Both the position numbers and the translations under genes were made by a program. The notes below the pieces were generated by a model. That model was given only the letters and a program-made list of their open reading frames with translations, searched no databases and was not told the DNA's origin. Shown here in pieces: positions 18,609 through 28,229 of a stretch of DNA of 64,000 bases (the stretch's first letter is position 1; every line of letters starts with the position of its first letter). This DNA comes from CAYZTD01 sp964638155. Lineage in GTDB: Archaea > Thermoplasmatota > E2 > DHVEG-1. The stretch is taken from assembly GCA_964638155.1 (NCBI GenBank), contig CAZWYI010000011.1, forward strand, positions 1 through 64,000. The letters run 5' to 3'.

Positions 18609-19427
18609 TTAAAATGTAATATCCTTTCTATCAAAATATAGAATAGATAATATCAATGCAGCAACCGTGATTATGACTAAAACACTTGTTCCAACTACAT
18701 CGACTTCACCATTTTTTAAAGCTTCATAAGGTGAAAAATAATGAGTTAAAGATATCAATCCCAAATTTTCATAATCAGGAATCATATTGTCGATAGATTC
18801 AAAGATATACATTCCAACAACTATTGCCATAGTAATAATACCTGCTTTCATTTTTTCATTAATGATAGTAGATATGAATATTGCTATAGCAATTACAGAA
18901 AGAAAGTAGGGAATAGACACCAAATGAGTTAAAAATAAATTTGCAAAACTTAATTCTTCATTAATAACAATAGTTATTCCAATAATTACAAACATAGCTG
19001 AGAAATTTATAATTAAAAACATTGGTATTAAACCTAAGAATTTCTCAATAATTATTTGTTTTCTAGAAATAGGGTTAGACATAAGTATATCTATTGTTTT
19101 TGATTCGATTTCTTTTGATATACTAGTTGAAGAGATAAAACCTATAATAATACCTAAGATAAGAACCCAAAAAATCTGATACATTTCAATATTTAAAAAC
19201 CCAATATAGGTACCCATATCCTGATAGCCTGGTATAAATGAAAGTTGATCTAAAGAACCAGATTGCATCATTTCAGCCATCATATCCTTAAATTGTGGAT
19301 ACATCCCTGCATACATAGCAGCCATACCAGAAAAGAGAAGCGTTAATATGATAGTTGCTTTAAAATTATCTTTGACTGTTTGAATAAATATCCTAAATCT
19401 AAACAATTGTTTTAACTTAAAATTCAT
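18609..19427 (-). CDS. ABC-2 type transporter permease
   Basis: Membrane subunit of an ABC exporter. The 272-residue protein has six hydrophobic segments, with the typical SKEIESKTIDILMSNPISR cytoplasmic loop after the second. The start is the ATG at 19427 because AGGAGGTGAA lies just upstream; a longer reading frame would overlap the ATPase much further. It overlaps the end of the ATPase gene by 11 bases, so the two are translationally coupled. Cargo unknown. Confidence 0.88.
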   Translation of the reverse strand: MNFKLKQLFRFRIFIQTVKDNFKATIILTLLFSGMAAMYAGMYPQFKDMMAEMMQSGSLDQLSFIPGYQDMGTYIGFLNIEMYQIFWVLILGIIIGFISSTSISKEIESKTIDILMSNPISRKQIIIEKFLGLIPMFLIINFSAMFVIIGITIVINEELSFANLFLTHLVSIPYFLSVIAIAIFISTIINEKMKAGIITMAIVVGMYIFESIDNMIPDYENLGLISLTHYFSPYEALKNGEVDVVGTSVLVIITVAALILSILYFDRKDITF

Positions 19428-20469
19428 ACAACTCTTCACCTCCTGAGTAGTAGTGCATAAAAATATCTTCAAGGCTGAATTCCTGAATTTCAATATCAAG
19501 AACAGTATATTTTGCTATTTTTTTGATTAAGGAATCTATATTATCTTCTGTTACAAACTCTATCCATCCATCTACAACTTTTGCATTTTTCATACTAGTT
19601 AATTCCTTTGGCTCACCTCTTAATTTAACTTTAATTTTTTTTCCTCTTTTTTTCTTTAGATTTTCTATACTTTCAAGAGCTACAAGATCTCCGTCTCTAA
19701 TAATTCCAACTCTATCACAAATTTTATCAACTTCACTTAAGATATGAGAAGAAAAAAACATGGTTCTACCTTTCTTTTTTTCTTCTTTTAAAAATTTATA
19801 AAATTTCTGCTGAAGCAAGGGATCTAGGCCAAGAGTAGGCTCATCCATAATAACAACATCCGGATCATCCATAAATGCCTGAATTATAGCCATTTTTTGT
19901 TTCATGCCCTTGGAATATGTTTTTATTTTTTTATTAAGGGGTAATTCAAAAATTTGCAAAAGAGTATCTAAAAGAGGTAAATCTGTATTTCTAAGGCTGC
20001 TAAAATAATCAAGAAATTGTTTTCCAGTTAAATGCCCATATAGTGCAAGTTCTCCTGGAATATATCCAACATTTCTTCTGATTTCAACAATATTAGTTTT
20101 AACGTTCTTACCGAAAATAAATGCTTCACCATTATTTGGTTTCAAATAGCCTAGAATCGTGCGAATAGTAGTAGTTTTTCCTGCACCGTTTGGCCCAAGA
20201 AAACCAAAAATCTCCCCTTTTTTTACATTAAAAGAGACATTGTTTACAGCAATAACATCTTTGTATCTTTTTTTAAGATTTCTAACTTCTATTATGTTTG
20301 AATCAGAAGGTTTGGATGGCTCTATATCTTTTTCTTGAAATTGATAATAACCTTTAAAACTACATTTTTCACACGTTAAGATTACTTTTTCACCAGGTTC
20401 CCCTTTAATTTCTACTATATTTTTACATTTGGGACATTTTAGGAATTTCTTTAACTTGTTATCATCCAT
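19417..20469 (-). CDS. ABC transporter ATPase with N-terminal zinc ribbon
   Basis: ATP-binding subunit for the following ABC-2 permease. The 350-residue protein begins with a zinc-ribbon-like module (Cys12, Cys15, Cys33, Cys36), then a linker, then a standard ABC domain: Walker A GPNGAGKTT at 92-100, signature YSKGMKQKMAI, Walker B VVIMDEPTLGLDP and the switch His in FFSSHIL. The C-terminal region suits the DrrA/CcmA-type exporters. The zinc ribbon in front of an ABC ATPase is unusual and may sense metal or redox, or bind a partner; this is inference. Confidence 0.88.
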   Translation of the reverse strand: MDDNKLKKFLKCPKCKNIVEIKGEPGEKVILTCEKCSFKGYYQFQEKDIEPSKPSDSNIIEVRNLKKRYKDVIAVNNVSFNVKKGEIFGFLGPNGAGKTTTIRTILGYLKPNNGEAFIFGKNVKTNIVEIRRNVGYIPGELALYGHLTGKQFLDYFSSLRNTDLPLLDTLLQIFELPLNKKIKTYSKGMKQKMAIIQAFMDDPDVVIMDEPTLGLDPLLQQKFYKFLKEEKKKGRTMFFSSHILSEVDKICDRVGIIRDGDLVALESIENLKKKRGKKIKVKLRGEPKELTSMKNAKVVDGWIEFVTEDNIDSLIKKIAKYTVLDIEIQEFSLEDIFMHYYSGGEELYEF

Positions 20470-20645
20470 ATAAATTACCTATCTCAATTTTCTATAAAGT
20501 TTTTACAATTTGGTAATAAACTTTGCTCATAAATATGATTTCGATTTATCAAAAAAGAGTATATTTAAGAATACCCAAAAAAAAATCAACTAAAAATTTC
20601 TGTAATAAATTTAAAAAAAATAAAAAAATTAGGATTTAAAATTCC

Positions 20646-21848
20646 CTAAATAGTATTCAATAGTTCTATTAGTATCTCCATTCTTGGAAAAGTATCTAAA
20701 AGAAAATCTATGATTTTTGCAAAAGGAAATCTATTCTTTGATTTTGTAATACTTAGTGTTTTTGGATCTGACCAACTGCTTTGGTGTCCATTATCATCTT
20801 TTGCAATAACTTTTATCTCATAGCTACCTTCAGAAGACCATGAATGAGATGCAGTAACTGTTTCACCTGACTCATATGGGCCTAACCACTCTGTTGTATC
20901 GCCATCACCCCAAGAAAGCATATAATATATCAGATCACCTTGGTTATCAGTTGTGGAACTTGAAAAATCATAAGAATTATCTGGTTTACCACTACCAGCT
21001 CCACTTGGTCTAGAAGGCTTATTTGGAGCATTTGATCCCCCTCCGCCAGTGTATGTAGTAGAGAGTAAATTCATATCCACTGAATCAAAATAGTAAAAAG
21101 AGTTTCCGTAGGCTTTTACTATGTATCCTGCCTCGGTGGAATAGTATATAGTGCTTAACTCTTGATCGCTTTCTATTTCATATGCCTCGTACGAACCTGC
21201 CTCAACATTAATTGTTTTTAATTGTTTAACTTCTGCTTCTTCACCGCCGACAAAGGTATCAGAATTAATTTCTCTATCTATTTTATCACCGATTTTCATT
21301 CTACCTCTCATTTGAACATCTGACTTAGTACCTATCCACTTTTTACCAACACTCAAAGGAAAATCAATCATATCATATGATGGCGAATAAGTAATTGATA
21401 ATTCAATAGTTAGAGGAATAGGAATCAAAGCAACTACAATTTTACCTGAAATTATTAGTTCCATCTGTTTTGTCCCAAGATTAGACGAATCAACTGTCAT
21501 ACTACCAACTATGGTTGCATCTTTTACATTACCTGAAATCTGTGTATCATCTAGGTTAAAAATCATTTCTCCAGTAATATCGCCAGCTATATCAAGTTCA
21601 TAACTTAATCCTTCTACATTTACAACAATCATTTTGAGATTCGTAAATTTACCATCTAATGTCATTAGTACTCCAGATGTAGGACTTATATCTACTCCAT
21701 AAGTCCAGCTATCACCCATACTCCAAGTTGGTACATTATAATTATTGTTAACTGTCATAAAAGTATTATCATTGTCATTAGCTAAAGCAAAACTTGAAGG
21801 AATCGCTAGCGTACAAACTATAATTGAGATTAGAATTTTTTTTATCAT
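20646..21848 (-). CDS. Exported protein with PKD-like domain and C-terminal FP tail
   Basis: A 400-residue secreted protein. The signal peptide covers about residues 1-24. Residues 30-270 form a beta-rich region of unknown family, and 280-375 a PKD/Fn3-like domain (LSWGDGDTTEWLGPY, ASHSWSSEGSYEIKVIAKD) of a type widespread in archaeal surface proteins. The protein ends in an amphipathic hydrophobic segment with FPRMEILIELL, similar to the tail of the FG-GAP protein at 5625. A variant of the TTAAC-N4-GTTAA repeat overlaps its leader. Role unknown, probably cell-surface. Confidence 0.75.
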   Translation of the reverse strand: MIKKILISIIVCTLAIPSSFALANDNDNTFMTVNNNYNVPTWSMGDSWTYGVDISPTSGVLMTLDGKFTNLKMIVVNVEGLSYELDIAGDITGEMIFNLDDTQISGNVKDATIVGSMTVDSSNLGTKQMELIISGKIVVALIPIPLTIELSITYSPSYDMIDFPLSVGKKWIGTKSDVQMRGRMKIGDKIDREINSDTFVGGEEAEVKQLKTINVEAGSYEAYEIESDQELSTIYYSTEAGYIVKAYGNSFYYFDSVDMNLLSTTYTGGGGSNAPNKPSRPSGAGSGKPDNSYDFSSSTTDNQGDLIYYMLSWGDGDTTEWLGPYESGETVTASHSWSSEGSYEIKVIAKDDNGHQSSWSDPKTLSITKSKNRFPFAKIIDFLLDTFPRMEILIELLNTI

Positions 21849-21851
21849 TTC

Positions 21852-21865
21852 TTAACCTTAGTTAT
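21852..21865. promoter_or_regulatory. Imperfect TTAAC-N4-GTTAA repeat
   Basis: TTAACCTTAGTTAT differs from the perfect arm pair by one base. It lies only 3 bases from the ATG of the exported PKD-like protein, closer than the other copies, so it is a weaker member of the set. Confidence 0.3.
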
Positions 21866-21910
21866 TTTTTTAATATTATAAAGAAAAAAAAGAAAAAAAT
21901 GGTTTATTTT

Positions 21911-24900
21911 TTATGGATTTAATGGTACTGGAGTTGGTTCAACCCATTCTGGACTGTATGCAACCATTGTCGGATCACCATATAATACCTGACAGTTATC
22001 AACAGTCATAGACGACGAGCCATACATAGATAGTTCTCTTTCTTGTGACCCTTCCTTAGCTGTGTAATCTCTCTGGTGCAACCATACCCAATTTGAAAGA
22101 GCTTCTCCTATGGGTACCCCATATTCCATCATTTCTGTAAACCACTGGTCATCAAATAGTTCTTCCTGTGGGCATAAACCGGTTTCAGCATTTCCATACC
22201 ATATGGCTGCTCCATGCTCTAGATATATTATTGGGCCAAAGTGTTCACCTGTTGTACACGACTGCCATAGGTTAAACTGACTGTGTAGATTATCAAATAG
22301 CTGATCACACCATTTGAAATGAACTATGTCATATAGATTTGGTTCTTTTGCATTAAACCATGTAAATCCGCCCCATCTCGGCGATTTTGTCTGGGCGTCA
22401 TCGTGCGTATACCCTCGCCAGCCGTCCCACCATTCAAAATCTTTGAGATGTTCATAACGTGGCTCCGCCAATGGAAATTGTTCTGCAAAGTTTTGATACA
22501 TACAACATATTCCAGATCCACCTGTGCCATGGCTACAATGATAAAGAACACTAGCTCCCTCATTGTATCTTTCTAAAAGATTTGGCCATAAAGTATGTCC
22601 TTCATAAAATCTACCATGTGACGACATAGATCTCTTCATATTCCTACTTGTATAAACACTTGTTCTTTCTCCATCGTTTGTAGTCCATTGTCTACCGTCT
22701 GCAAAATTAGTCAAACAAGAACTTGTTACATCTCTCCCAGGGTTTGCATAAATAATTGCCGGATAGAGTATATTTCTTACAATATGAGCTGATGCAAAAG
22801 CAGGTGTTTCTTCGGGAATGTGTCCTGCATATGATTCTACACCGGTCATTGCTCTGCATATTGGATTTCTAATATCTGAATCTCTTGGAGCAACAAACAT
22901 ATATGCTTCTTTACCTGATTTATCAAGACCATAGTTATTTGCTAGAGCCACTATTCCAGAATTAATTGTTTCATAAGCTCTTTTATGGAGATCAAAACCA
23001 AGATCTGGTACTTCACCATTAACAAGACCCTTTATAAAATCTTTTAGATCAAATGGCTCACTCATCTTTGGAGGATGAGCAACAGCGTTACAACCATGGT
23101 AATAATCTCCGCCATATTCTCGCCATGCTGCAAGCATATCAAGCATATTATATGCTTCAGAAGCTTCGCCAATATTTAAAACCGGGCTTGAATGATATGC
23201 CGCAATCATTGACGCAGGTGCAAAGTATCCGTCACCTGTTCCAAGTGAAGTTATTGTAATGAAGTTTCCACTATGTGATCCAATTTCATTTATCACCGTT
23301 TGCAAATCATTAAACTCAGTTATATCTCCACTAGGACTAGCACTGCTTACATCATCTATATTTACAAATATTATCTCTGATGACCCTAATTGAGAAAGTG
23401 CAGATGATGTTTCTGAAGGAACTGAATCTTCTGTTACATACAACAGTGGTGCATGTTTATAGGATGCTATAACTGCTGCATTTGCTGCAGAAAGCGCTGC
23501 TGCAGTTCTCTTTGGATTATGATTTCTTACCTCTGCTTTAATGTTATATGAATAAGTTTTTCCTGCATCTTCTTCAGAGATTGGTACCACAATTGCTGTC
23601 CATTTACCAGTCGTTGGATAGTTTACTTCTTCAGAATGTACTTTACTTACTTCAGGCTGCCAAGATCGGAATTCATCAAAATCATGTTCCCAATGCCCAC
23701 CATTCCAGTAATGTATTGGATTTACTTCTCCACCATTCCAATGAGGAACATTAGGTCTCCTTACATTTCCATCAGGATCTACTAAGAATATAGTTAATGG
23801 TGTTGCTTCATTTGATTCAATTGTGACTTTTATACTACTATCAGTTGAAGAAACAGGTATTGTATATCTGTCTCCTGCAATTTTTGTAATCTTATATGAT
23901 GAGAACGCATTAGACGAAAGACTAGTACCTGCAGACCATAGTCCAGGAACAGTTATAGGATGTATCAAATCTGTTGCTTCTCCAGCTCCATCATATGGAG
24001 TTGGCCACCAGTCACTCCCAAAAGATAAAAACTGTGGTAAAATATTTGCTATTGAAGTACATGGATCATCACCATATGCTGTTGTAACATCATAGGCATC
24101 TATAGCAATAGCACCCCATTTACTTCCAATAAACATCGTATTTCCAAGATCTGACTGTAAATTTTCATTATCAGGATTTAATGTAGTTACAGATGTCTGA
24201 GCATTAAGAGAAGCTGATTTTTCTACAACTGTTTCAATATTATCTTCAAAACTACTTCCGTCAACAGCAAGCACAGCTGTAGTAGATGAAGACCATTTAC
24301 TTTTTGCAATATTTGCAGCAGCTGTTATTGGATCAGAATCTACATTAATTATTTCTGCAGTCATGCCATGTCTCGATAAATAGGTATTCCAATCATCTAA
24401 TAGATAATTTGTTGTATCATCAACAGTTCCAAACCAATGGGTTTTATCATTTACACCCGTGTAGACAATAGGTGATACATATCTTTGACCATTTTCCATA
24501 TAGTTTGCAGCAGGTATTGCAGAAAGATATGCATATTCATCACTGTTACTATTGGGATCATTTTCCACCTTAAAGGTTTGTGCAACTGGCTTTATGTCAG
24601 GTTGTGGTATTGGACCGGGTGGGCTTTCAGCTGAACCGCCAATTTCTAATGATAAGGTATATGCACCTGATCCATATAAAAAGTAATTATCTGGCCATTT
24701 GCTTGTATCCCATCCTGGAAACATATCGATTTTTATTTTCCATGTCCCCGATTCATCAGCAGGGTATTCTAGATTATCTTCACCATAATATTTAGCAGAA
24801 TGTACTAGATCACCAGATGGATTATATAAATTTATATCAAAATCTCCTTCTTTAATCTCAACAGGTTTAACATTTACAAAAATTCCTTGTTCTGAATTAG

Positions 24901-25594
24901 CGTTAAAGCTATACCAATCTTCTGTATCATCTGAACCCATATATCCATCATATTCCCCAGGCGAAATTGAAGTTGCAGAACCAATACTATTTCCTGCATC
25001 ACCGCCGGTATTTGCATCGTTCTGATTATTAAGGGTTACATCAAATTCATATGAATTTGCAGTACTGCCTTCTATGCTTATAAAATATCTATTCGTGACA
25101 TCTGCTGTAAAGGTTTGTCCCAAAGGTGTCTCTGGATCACTCATACTGTAAATTTGTATGTCAAAATTGTTACAAGATACTGATATCTGTTGACCCTCAC
25201 AAACAGTGAATCTATACCAGTCAGCATCATCACCGTCAGCAGGATCTAATTCTCCGGTACGACCCCGGCCAGGTATTGTTTCTACAACCGGTTCACTTAC
25301 ATAAACCGGTAAAGATTGAACAATAGTATCTCCGGCATCACAATTATATCCAATATCGTTTTGTTCTCCAGCAAAAGAGACATCTTCTTGTGGGATATAA
25401 TTACGATCATACCTCACCGGGTCTTCCGAATCTGTCGTTTTCGGATTAAAAAAAGGTTCTAAATCATTTGACATATCATTTTTTGTTTTTTTTATCGAAA
25501 AAGAACCAATCGAAGGAAGAATTAACATACTTCCTAAGAGTATCACTGAAACTACAACTGCTCCTATTTTAAAATTCTTAGGTTTATTTCTCAT
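21911..25594 (-). CDS. Large exported gingipain-like (C25-type) cysteine protease
   Basis: A 1227-residue exported protein. The start is the ATG behind TGGAGGTG, giving a signal peptide of about 34 residues. After a propeptide-like stretch come two PPC-type beta domains (DADWYRFTV, TEDWYSFNA). A long middle region follows, then a caspase/gingipain-like C-terminal domain with candidate catalytic His1022 (HCSHGTGG) and Cys1113 (WQSCTTGEH), followed by EHGAAIWYGNAE. C25 gingipains and clostripains have been reported as extracellular proteases in MBG-D archaea. The His-Cys spacing is wider than in classical gingipains, so activity is likely but unproven. No C-terminal anchor seen. Confidence 0.78.
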   Translation of the reverse strand: MRNKPKNFKIGAVVVSVILLGSMLILPSIGSFSIKKTKNDMSNDLEPFFNPKTTDSEDPVRYDRNYIPQEDVSFAGEQNDIGYNCDAGDTIVQSLPVYVSEPVVETIPGRGRTGELDPADGDDADWYRFTVCEGQQISVSCNNFDIQIYSMSDPETPLGQTFTADVTNRYFISIEGSTANSYEFDVTLNNQNDANTGGDAGNSIGSATSISPGEYDGYMGSDDTEDWYSFNANSEQGIFVNVKPVEIKEGDFDINLYNPSGDLVHSAKYYGEDNLEYPADESGTWKIKIDMFPGWDTSKWPDNYFLYGSGAYTLSLEIGGSAESPPGPIPQPDIKPVAQTFKVENDPNSNSDEYAYLSAIPAANYMENGQRYVSPIVYTGVNDKTHWFGTVDDTTNYLLDDWNTYLSRHGMTAEIINVDSDPITAAANIAKSKWSSSTTAVLAVDGSSFEDNIETVVEKSASLNAQTSVTTLNPDNENLQSDLGNTMFIGSKWGAIAIDAYDVTTAYGDDPCTSIANILPQFLSFGSDWWPTPYDGAGEATDLIHPITVPGLWSAGTSLSSNAFSSYKITKIAGDRYTIPVSSTDSSIKVTIESNEATPLTIFLVDPDGNVRRPNVPHWNGGEVNPIHYWNGGHWEHDFDEFRSWQPEVSKVHSEEVNYPTTGKWTAIVVPISEEDAGKTYSYNIKAEVRNHNPKRTAAALSAANAAVIASYKHAPLLYVTEDSVPSETSSALSQLGSSEIIFVNIDDVSSASPSGDITEFNDLQTVINEIGSHSGNFITITSLGTGDGYFAPASMIAAYHSSPVLNIGEASEAYNMLDMLAAWREYGGDYYHGCNAVAHPPKMSEPFDLKDFIKGLVNGEVPDLGFDLHKRAYETINSGIVALANNYGLDKSGKEAYMFVAPRDSDIRNPICRAMTGVESYAGHIPEETPAFASAHIVRNILYPAIIYANPGRDVTSSCLTNFADGRQWTTNDGERTSVYTSRNMKRSMSSHGRFYEGHTLWPNLLERYNEGASVLYHCSHGTGGSGICCMYQNFAEQFPLAEPRYEHLKDFEWWDGWRGYTHDDAQTKSPRWGGFTWFNAKEPNLYDIVHFKWCDQLFDNLHSQFNLWQSCTTGEHFGPIIYLEHGAAIWYGNAETGLCPQEELFDDQWFTEMMEYGVPIGEALSNWVWLHQRDYTAKEGSQERELSMYGSSSMTVDNCQVLYGDPTMVAYSPEWVEPTPVPLNP

Positions 25595-25610
25595 TTTACA
25601 CCTCCACCTA

Positions 25611-25628
25611 TTAACAATAATAACAATA
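25611..25628. promoter_or_regulatory. Half-site repeats TAACAATA upstream of the protease gene
   Basis: TTAACAATAATAACAATA contains two direct copies of TAACAATA. On the minus strand the proximal copy reads TATTGTTAA, identical to the right half of the repeat at 12390-12403, and ends 16 bases before the ATG. The left arm of the palindrome is lost, so this is a half-site arrangement. Confidence 0.35.
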
Positions 25629-25741
25629 GCCAATATAGATAAAAACTTTTTGTTAATTTATCAAGGAAGTTTATAATTATACTAAAATAGAAAAAGTGTC
25701 GATATTAGGGTTTGAATAGAAAGATACAATGTCATCAGGAC

Positions 25742-26689
25742 TTACTTGAATTTTATATCTCCACTCAAAATCCTTTCTTTTCCAAACCGAGTTTTTACAA
25801 TTAAAGCCCCTGTTTTATCTATATCAACAACCTCTCCTGAAAAAGTATTTTTATCTTGTATTATTTTTATTTTTTTACCTAAAATATTTGAGAATGAAAA
25901 CCAGAAATCACGAATAAAATCATATTCCCCAGATTTTAAAAATATATAATTTTTGTCTATTTCACCTAAAATTTTTTTTAAAATTTTTACTTTTGATAGC
26001 TTTTCATTTGTTTCGTTTGATAGAGTAGTAGCAGTGTCAGTAATATCTCCAGATAATAAATTATTTACATTTATCCCAACACCTACTATTGCATAGTTTA
26101 TCTTATCCATTTCTGCATCCAACTCAGTTAAGATACCGCAAAATTTTTTATTATTTAATAAAAGATCATTTGGCCATTTTATGATAGGTTTCAAATTAGT
26201 AAAATTTTGAACTACTTTAGCTATCGAAATACTAAATGCCATAGTAATCAACATAGCTTTATCTGGAGAAATATTAGGACATAAAACAACAGAAAACCAT
26301 AGGCCACCTTCACCTGAATGCCAGTATCTATTTTTCCGCCCTTTCCCTTTTTCTTGGAAATCTGAAATAATGACTAATCCTTCATCAATTTTTTTTTTAA
26401 TCACTTTTTTTGCATATAGATTGGTTGAATCTATACTATTAAAATGTAAAATTTTTTTGCCAATTATGTTAGTATTTAGCCCTTGAGAAATCTCTTCAGG
26501 AATAAATCTATCTGGTTTTGAAACTAATCGATAACCTTTATTTTTTACAGATTCGATTTCATATCCAATTTTTCTCAAATTTTCTATTTGTTTCCAAACT
26601 GCTGTTCTTGAAACATCAAACTTTTTTGCAAGTTTTTGACCTGATACAAAATCGTTTTTATCCAAGATCTCTAGTATTTCCTTTCTCAA
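25742..26689 (-). CDS. birA: Biotin--[acyl-CoA-carboxylase] ligase with HTH domain (BirA)
   Basis: Attaches biotin to the carrier protein of biotin carboxylases and may also repress transcription. The 315-residue protein has an N-terminal winged helix (LAKKFDVSRTAVWKQIENLRKIGYEI) and the ligase core with GKGRKNRYWHSGEGGLW, IKWPNDLLLNNKKFCGIL and a C-terminal SH3-like part. I choose a TTG start because GAGGTG lies 6 bases before it; a GTG at 26698 is part of that ribosome site. It overlaps the end of the symporter gene and faces away from the carboxylase operon whose BCCP it would modify. Confidence 0.93.
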   Translation of the reverse strand: MRKEILEILDKNDFVSGQKLAKKFDVSRTAVWKQIENLRKIGYEIESVKNKGYRLVSKPDRFIPEEISQGLNTNIIGKKILHFNSIDSTNLYAKKVIKKKIDEGLVIISDFQEKGKGRKNRYWHSGEGGLWFSVVLCPNISPDKAMLITMAFSISIAKVVQNFTNLKPIIKWPNDLLLNNKKFCGILTELDAEMDKINYAIVGVGINVNNLLSGDITDTATTLSNETNEKLSKVKILKKILGEIDKNYIFLKSGEYDFIRDFWFSFSNILGKKIKIIQDKNTFSGEVVDIDKTGALIVKTRFGKERILSGDIKFK

Positions 26690-28034
26690 ATTTTTCACCT
26701 CTTAAAATAACTAAAGGCAATAATGAAGCAATTAAACCAACAATTATTGCATCTATCTTAAATGGATTATTTAAAAAAAACCATATTATCGACACTGTTC
26801 CCCCGGCTATAAGACTAAATAAAGCACCTGTTGATGTAACCTTTGTCTTTTCCTTATAAAACCCAAATATTATTGGAAGTGTTAAACCAGCGGTAAAAAT
26901 AGTATATGCTAAAGTTAAAGTCTGAATTATATCATCTAGGTATAAAGATAGAATTAAAGCTAAAACACCAACAGATACTATTCCAATTCTTGATATTTTT
27001 ATATTATTTTTCTTTGTTATATCAACACTTAATATTGTTCCAGCAGAAACTAAAACTGAATCAGCAGAAGAAAGCATAACTGATATAAAAGCAGCAAGAA
27101 TAATACCACCAATTATCGGACCGAGTTGTGTTATAGCCATTGGCATTGCAAATACTGCTTCATTTGTAGATAATCCAGGTATTAAAACAATTGAAGAAAC
27201 TGCTATAACACCAACTGATGCTGCAAAAATAATTCTAAATAAACCAGAAAAAATAGATCCATACATTGCAGTTTTTTCATCTCTTGCCGATAATATTTTT
27301 GAATAAATATCAGGACCAACTATATGAGGCATCAGCATCATGAAAAATAAAGATAGGGCTGGAATGAAACCATATTCTGAATTAACCGGAAAGCTAAGTT
27401 TATTTATGGAAATTTCTCCAATTAATGGAGCTGCTCTTGAATATATTAAGGGCGCTGCAATAAAACATACTCCTACAATCATTATTATAAATTGAATTAT
27501 ATCAGTATATACAACTGCAAATTGTCCACCAATTACAGTATATAAGATGAAAACCACGGTAATTGATGTAATAATCAAAAAATAATCAAAAGGTAACAAA
27601 ACAGATATCACAGCACCTGCACCTTGTATCAAAAGAGCAACCCATGCAATTTGAGTAACAAAAATTAATATCGCTGCGACATTTCTTACTTTTTTATTAA
27701 AAAGATAGTTTGTAATTTCAGGGAGAGTATATAATTTTGTTTTTCTAACTTTCTTTGCAAGAGTTAGACCTAAAATTATTAGGCCAGTTGCTGCTCCTAT
27801 GTCTAGCCATAAAGATGGAAGACCATATAAATAAATTAATTTTGCCGTAGCAATTGTTGCAGATCCGCCAACTGCGGTTGCTGTAATTGTAGTTGTAATC
27901 GGTAGTAAACCTAGTTTTCTATCCGCAAGAAAAAAAGAATTAGTTGTTTTTACTTTTCTTGAGGCTATTAACCCAATCGTAATCAAGGTTCCTAGATATA
28001 TAAGTAATATTGTAAGGGTCATCTGATACTGCAT
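26658..28034 (-). CDS. Sodium:solute symporter family (SSF) transporter
   Basis: A 458-residue membrane protein with about 12-13 transmembrane segments. It shows SSF features: an N-terminal helix with ASRKVKTTNSFFLADRKLG, the GGQFAVVYTDIIQF region, and the sodium-site helix with LSSADSVLVSAG. The substrate cannot be fixed; a carboxylate, amino acid or vitamin are all possible. It precedes and overlaps birA, and is divergent from the leucine-type operon. GTTAAC-containing palindromes lie in its leader. Confidence 0.87.
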   Translation of the reverse strand: MQYQMTLTILLIYLGTLITIGLIASRKVKTTNSFFLADRKLGLLPITTTITATAVGGSATIATAKLIYLYGLPSLWLDIGAATGLIILGLTLAKKVRKTKLYTLPEITNYLFNKKVRNVAAILIFVTQIAWVALLIQGAGAVISVLLPFDYFLIITSITVVFILYTVIGGQFAVVYTDIIQFIIMIVGVCFIAAPLIYSRAAPLIGEISINKLSFPVNSEYGFIPALSLFFMMLMPHIVGPDIYSKILSARDEKTAMYGSIFSGLFRIIFAASVGVIAVSSIVLIPGLSTNEAVFAMPMAITQLGPIIGGIILAAFISVMLSSADSVLVSAGTILSVDITKKNNIKISRIGIVSVGVLALILSLYLDDIIQTLTLAYTIFTAGLTLPIIFGFYKEKTKVTSTGALFSLIAGGTVSIIWFFLNNPFKIDAIIVGLIASLLPLVILRGEKFEKGNTRDLG

Positions 28035-28054
28035 TGTTAACCTGGTTTGAGAAT

Positions 28055-28066
28055 ATAGTTAACTAT
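28055..28066. promoter_or_regulatory. Palindrome ATAGTTAACTAT upstream of the symporter
   Basis: A perfect 12-base palindrome 20 bases before the symporter ATG, with a further GGTTAAC just before the start codon. It shares the GTTAA half-site with the TTAAC-N4-GTTAA set but with a different spacing, so membership is doubtful. Confidence 0.3.
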
Positions 28067-28229
28067 TTTAATTTTTGGATTTCAAAGTTATATATTTATC
28101 AATTAATCTTTTACGTCATTTGTTGTAAAAACTTTAGAAACATTTATCTATTTTGCCAAATATCGACTGGCCTAAAATAAGATTCAAGTTTTATCATAAA
28201 AAAACCATGGAATAGGAGGTAAAAAACAT

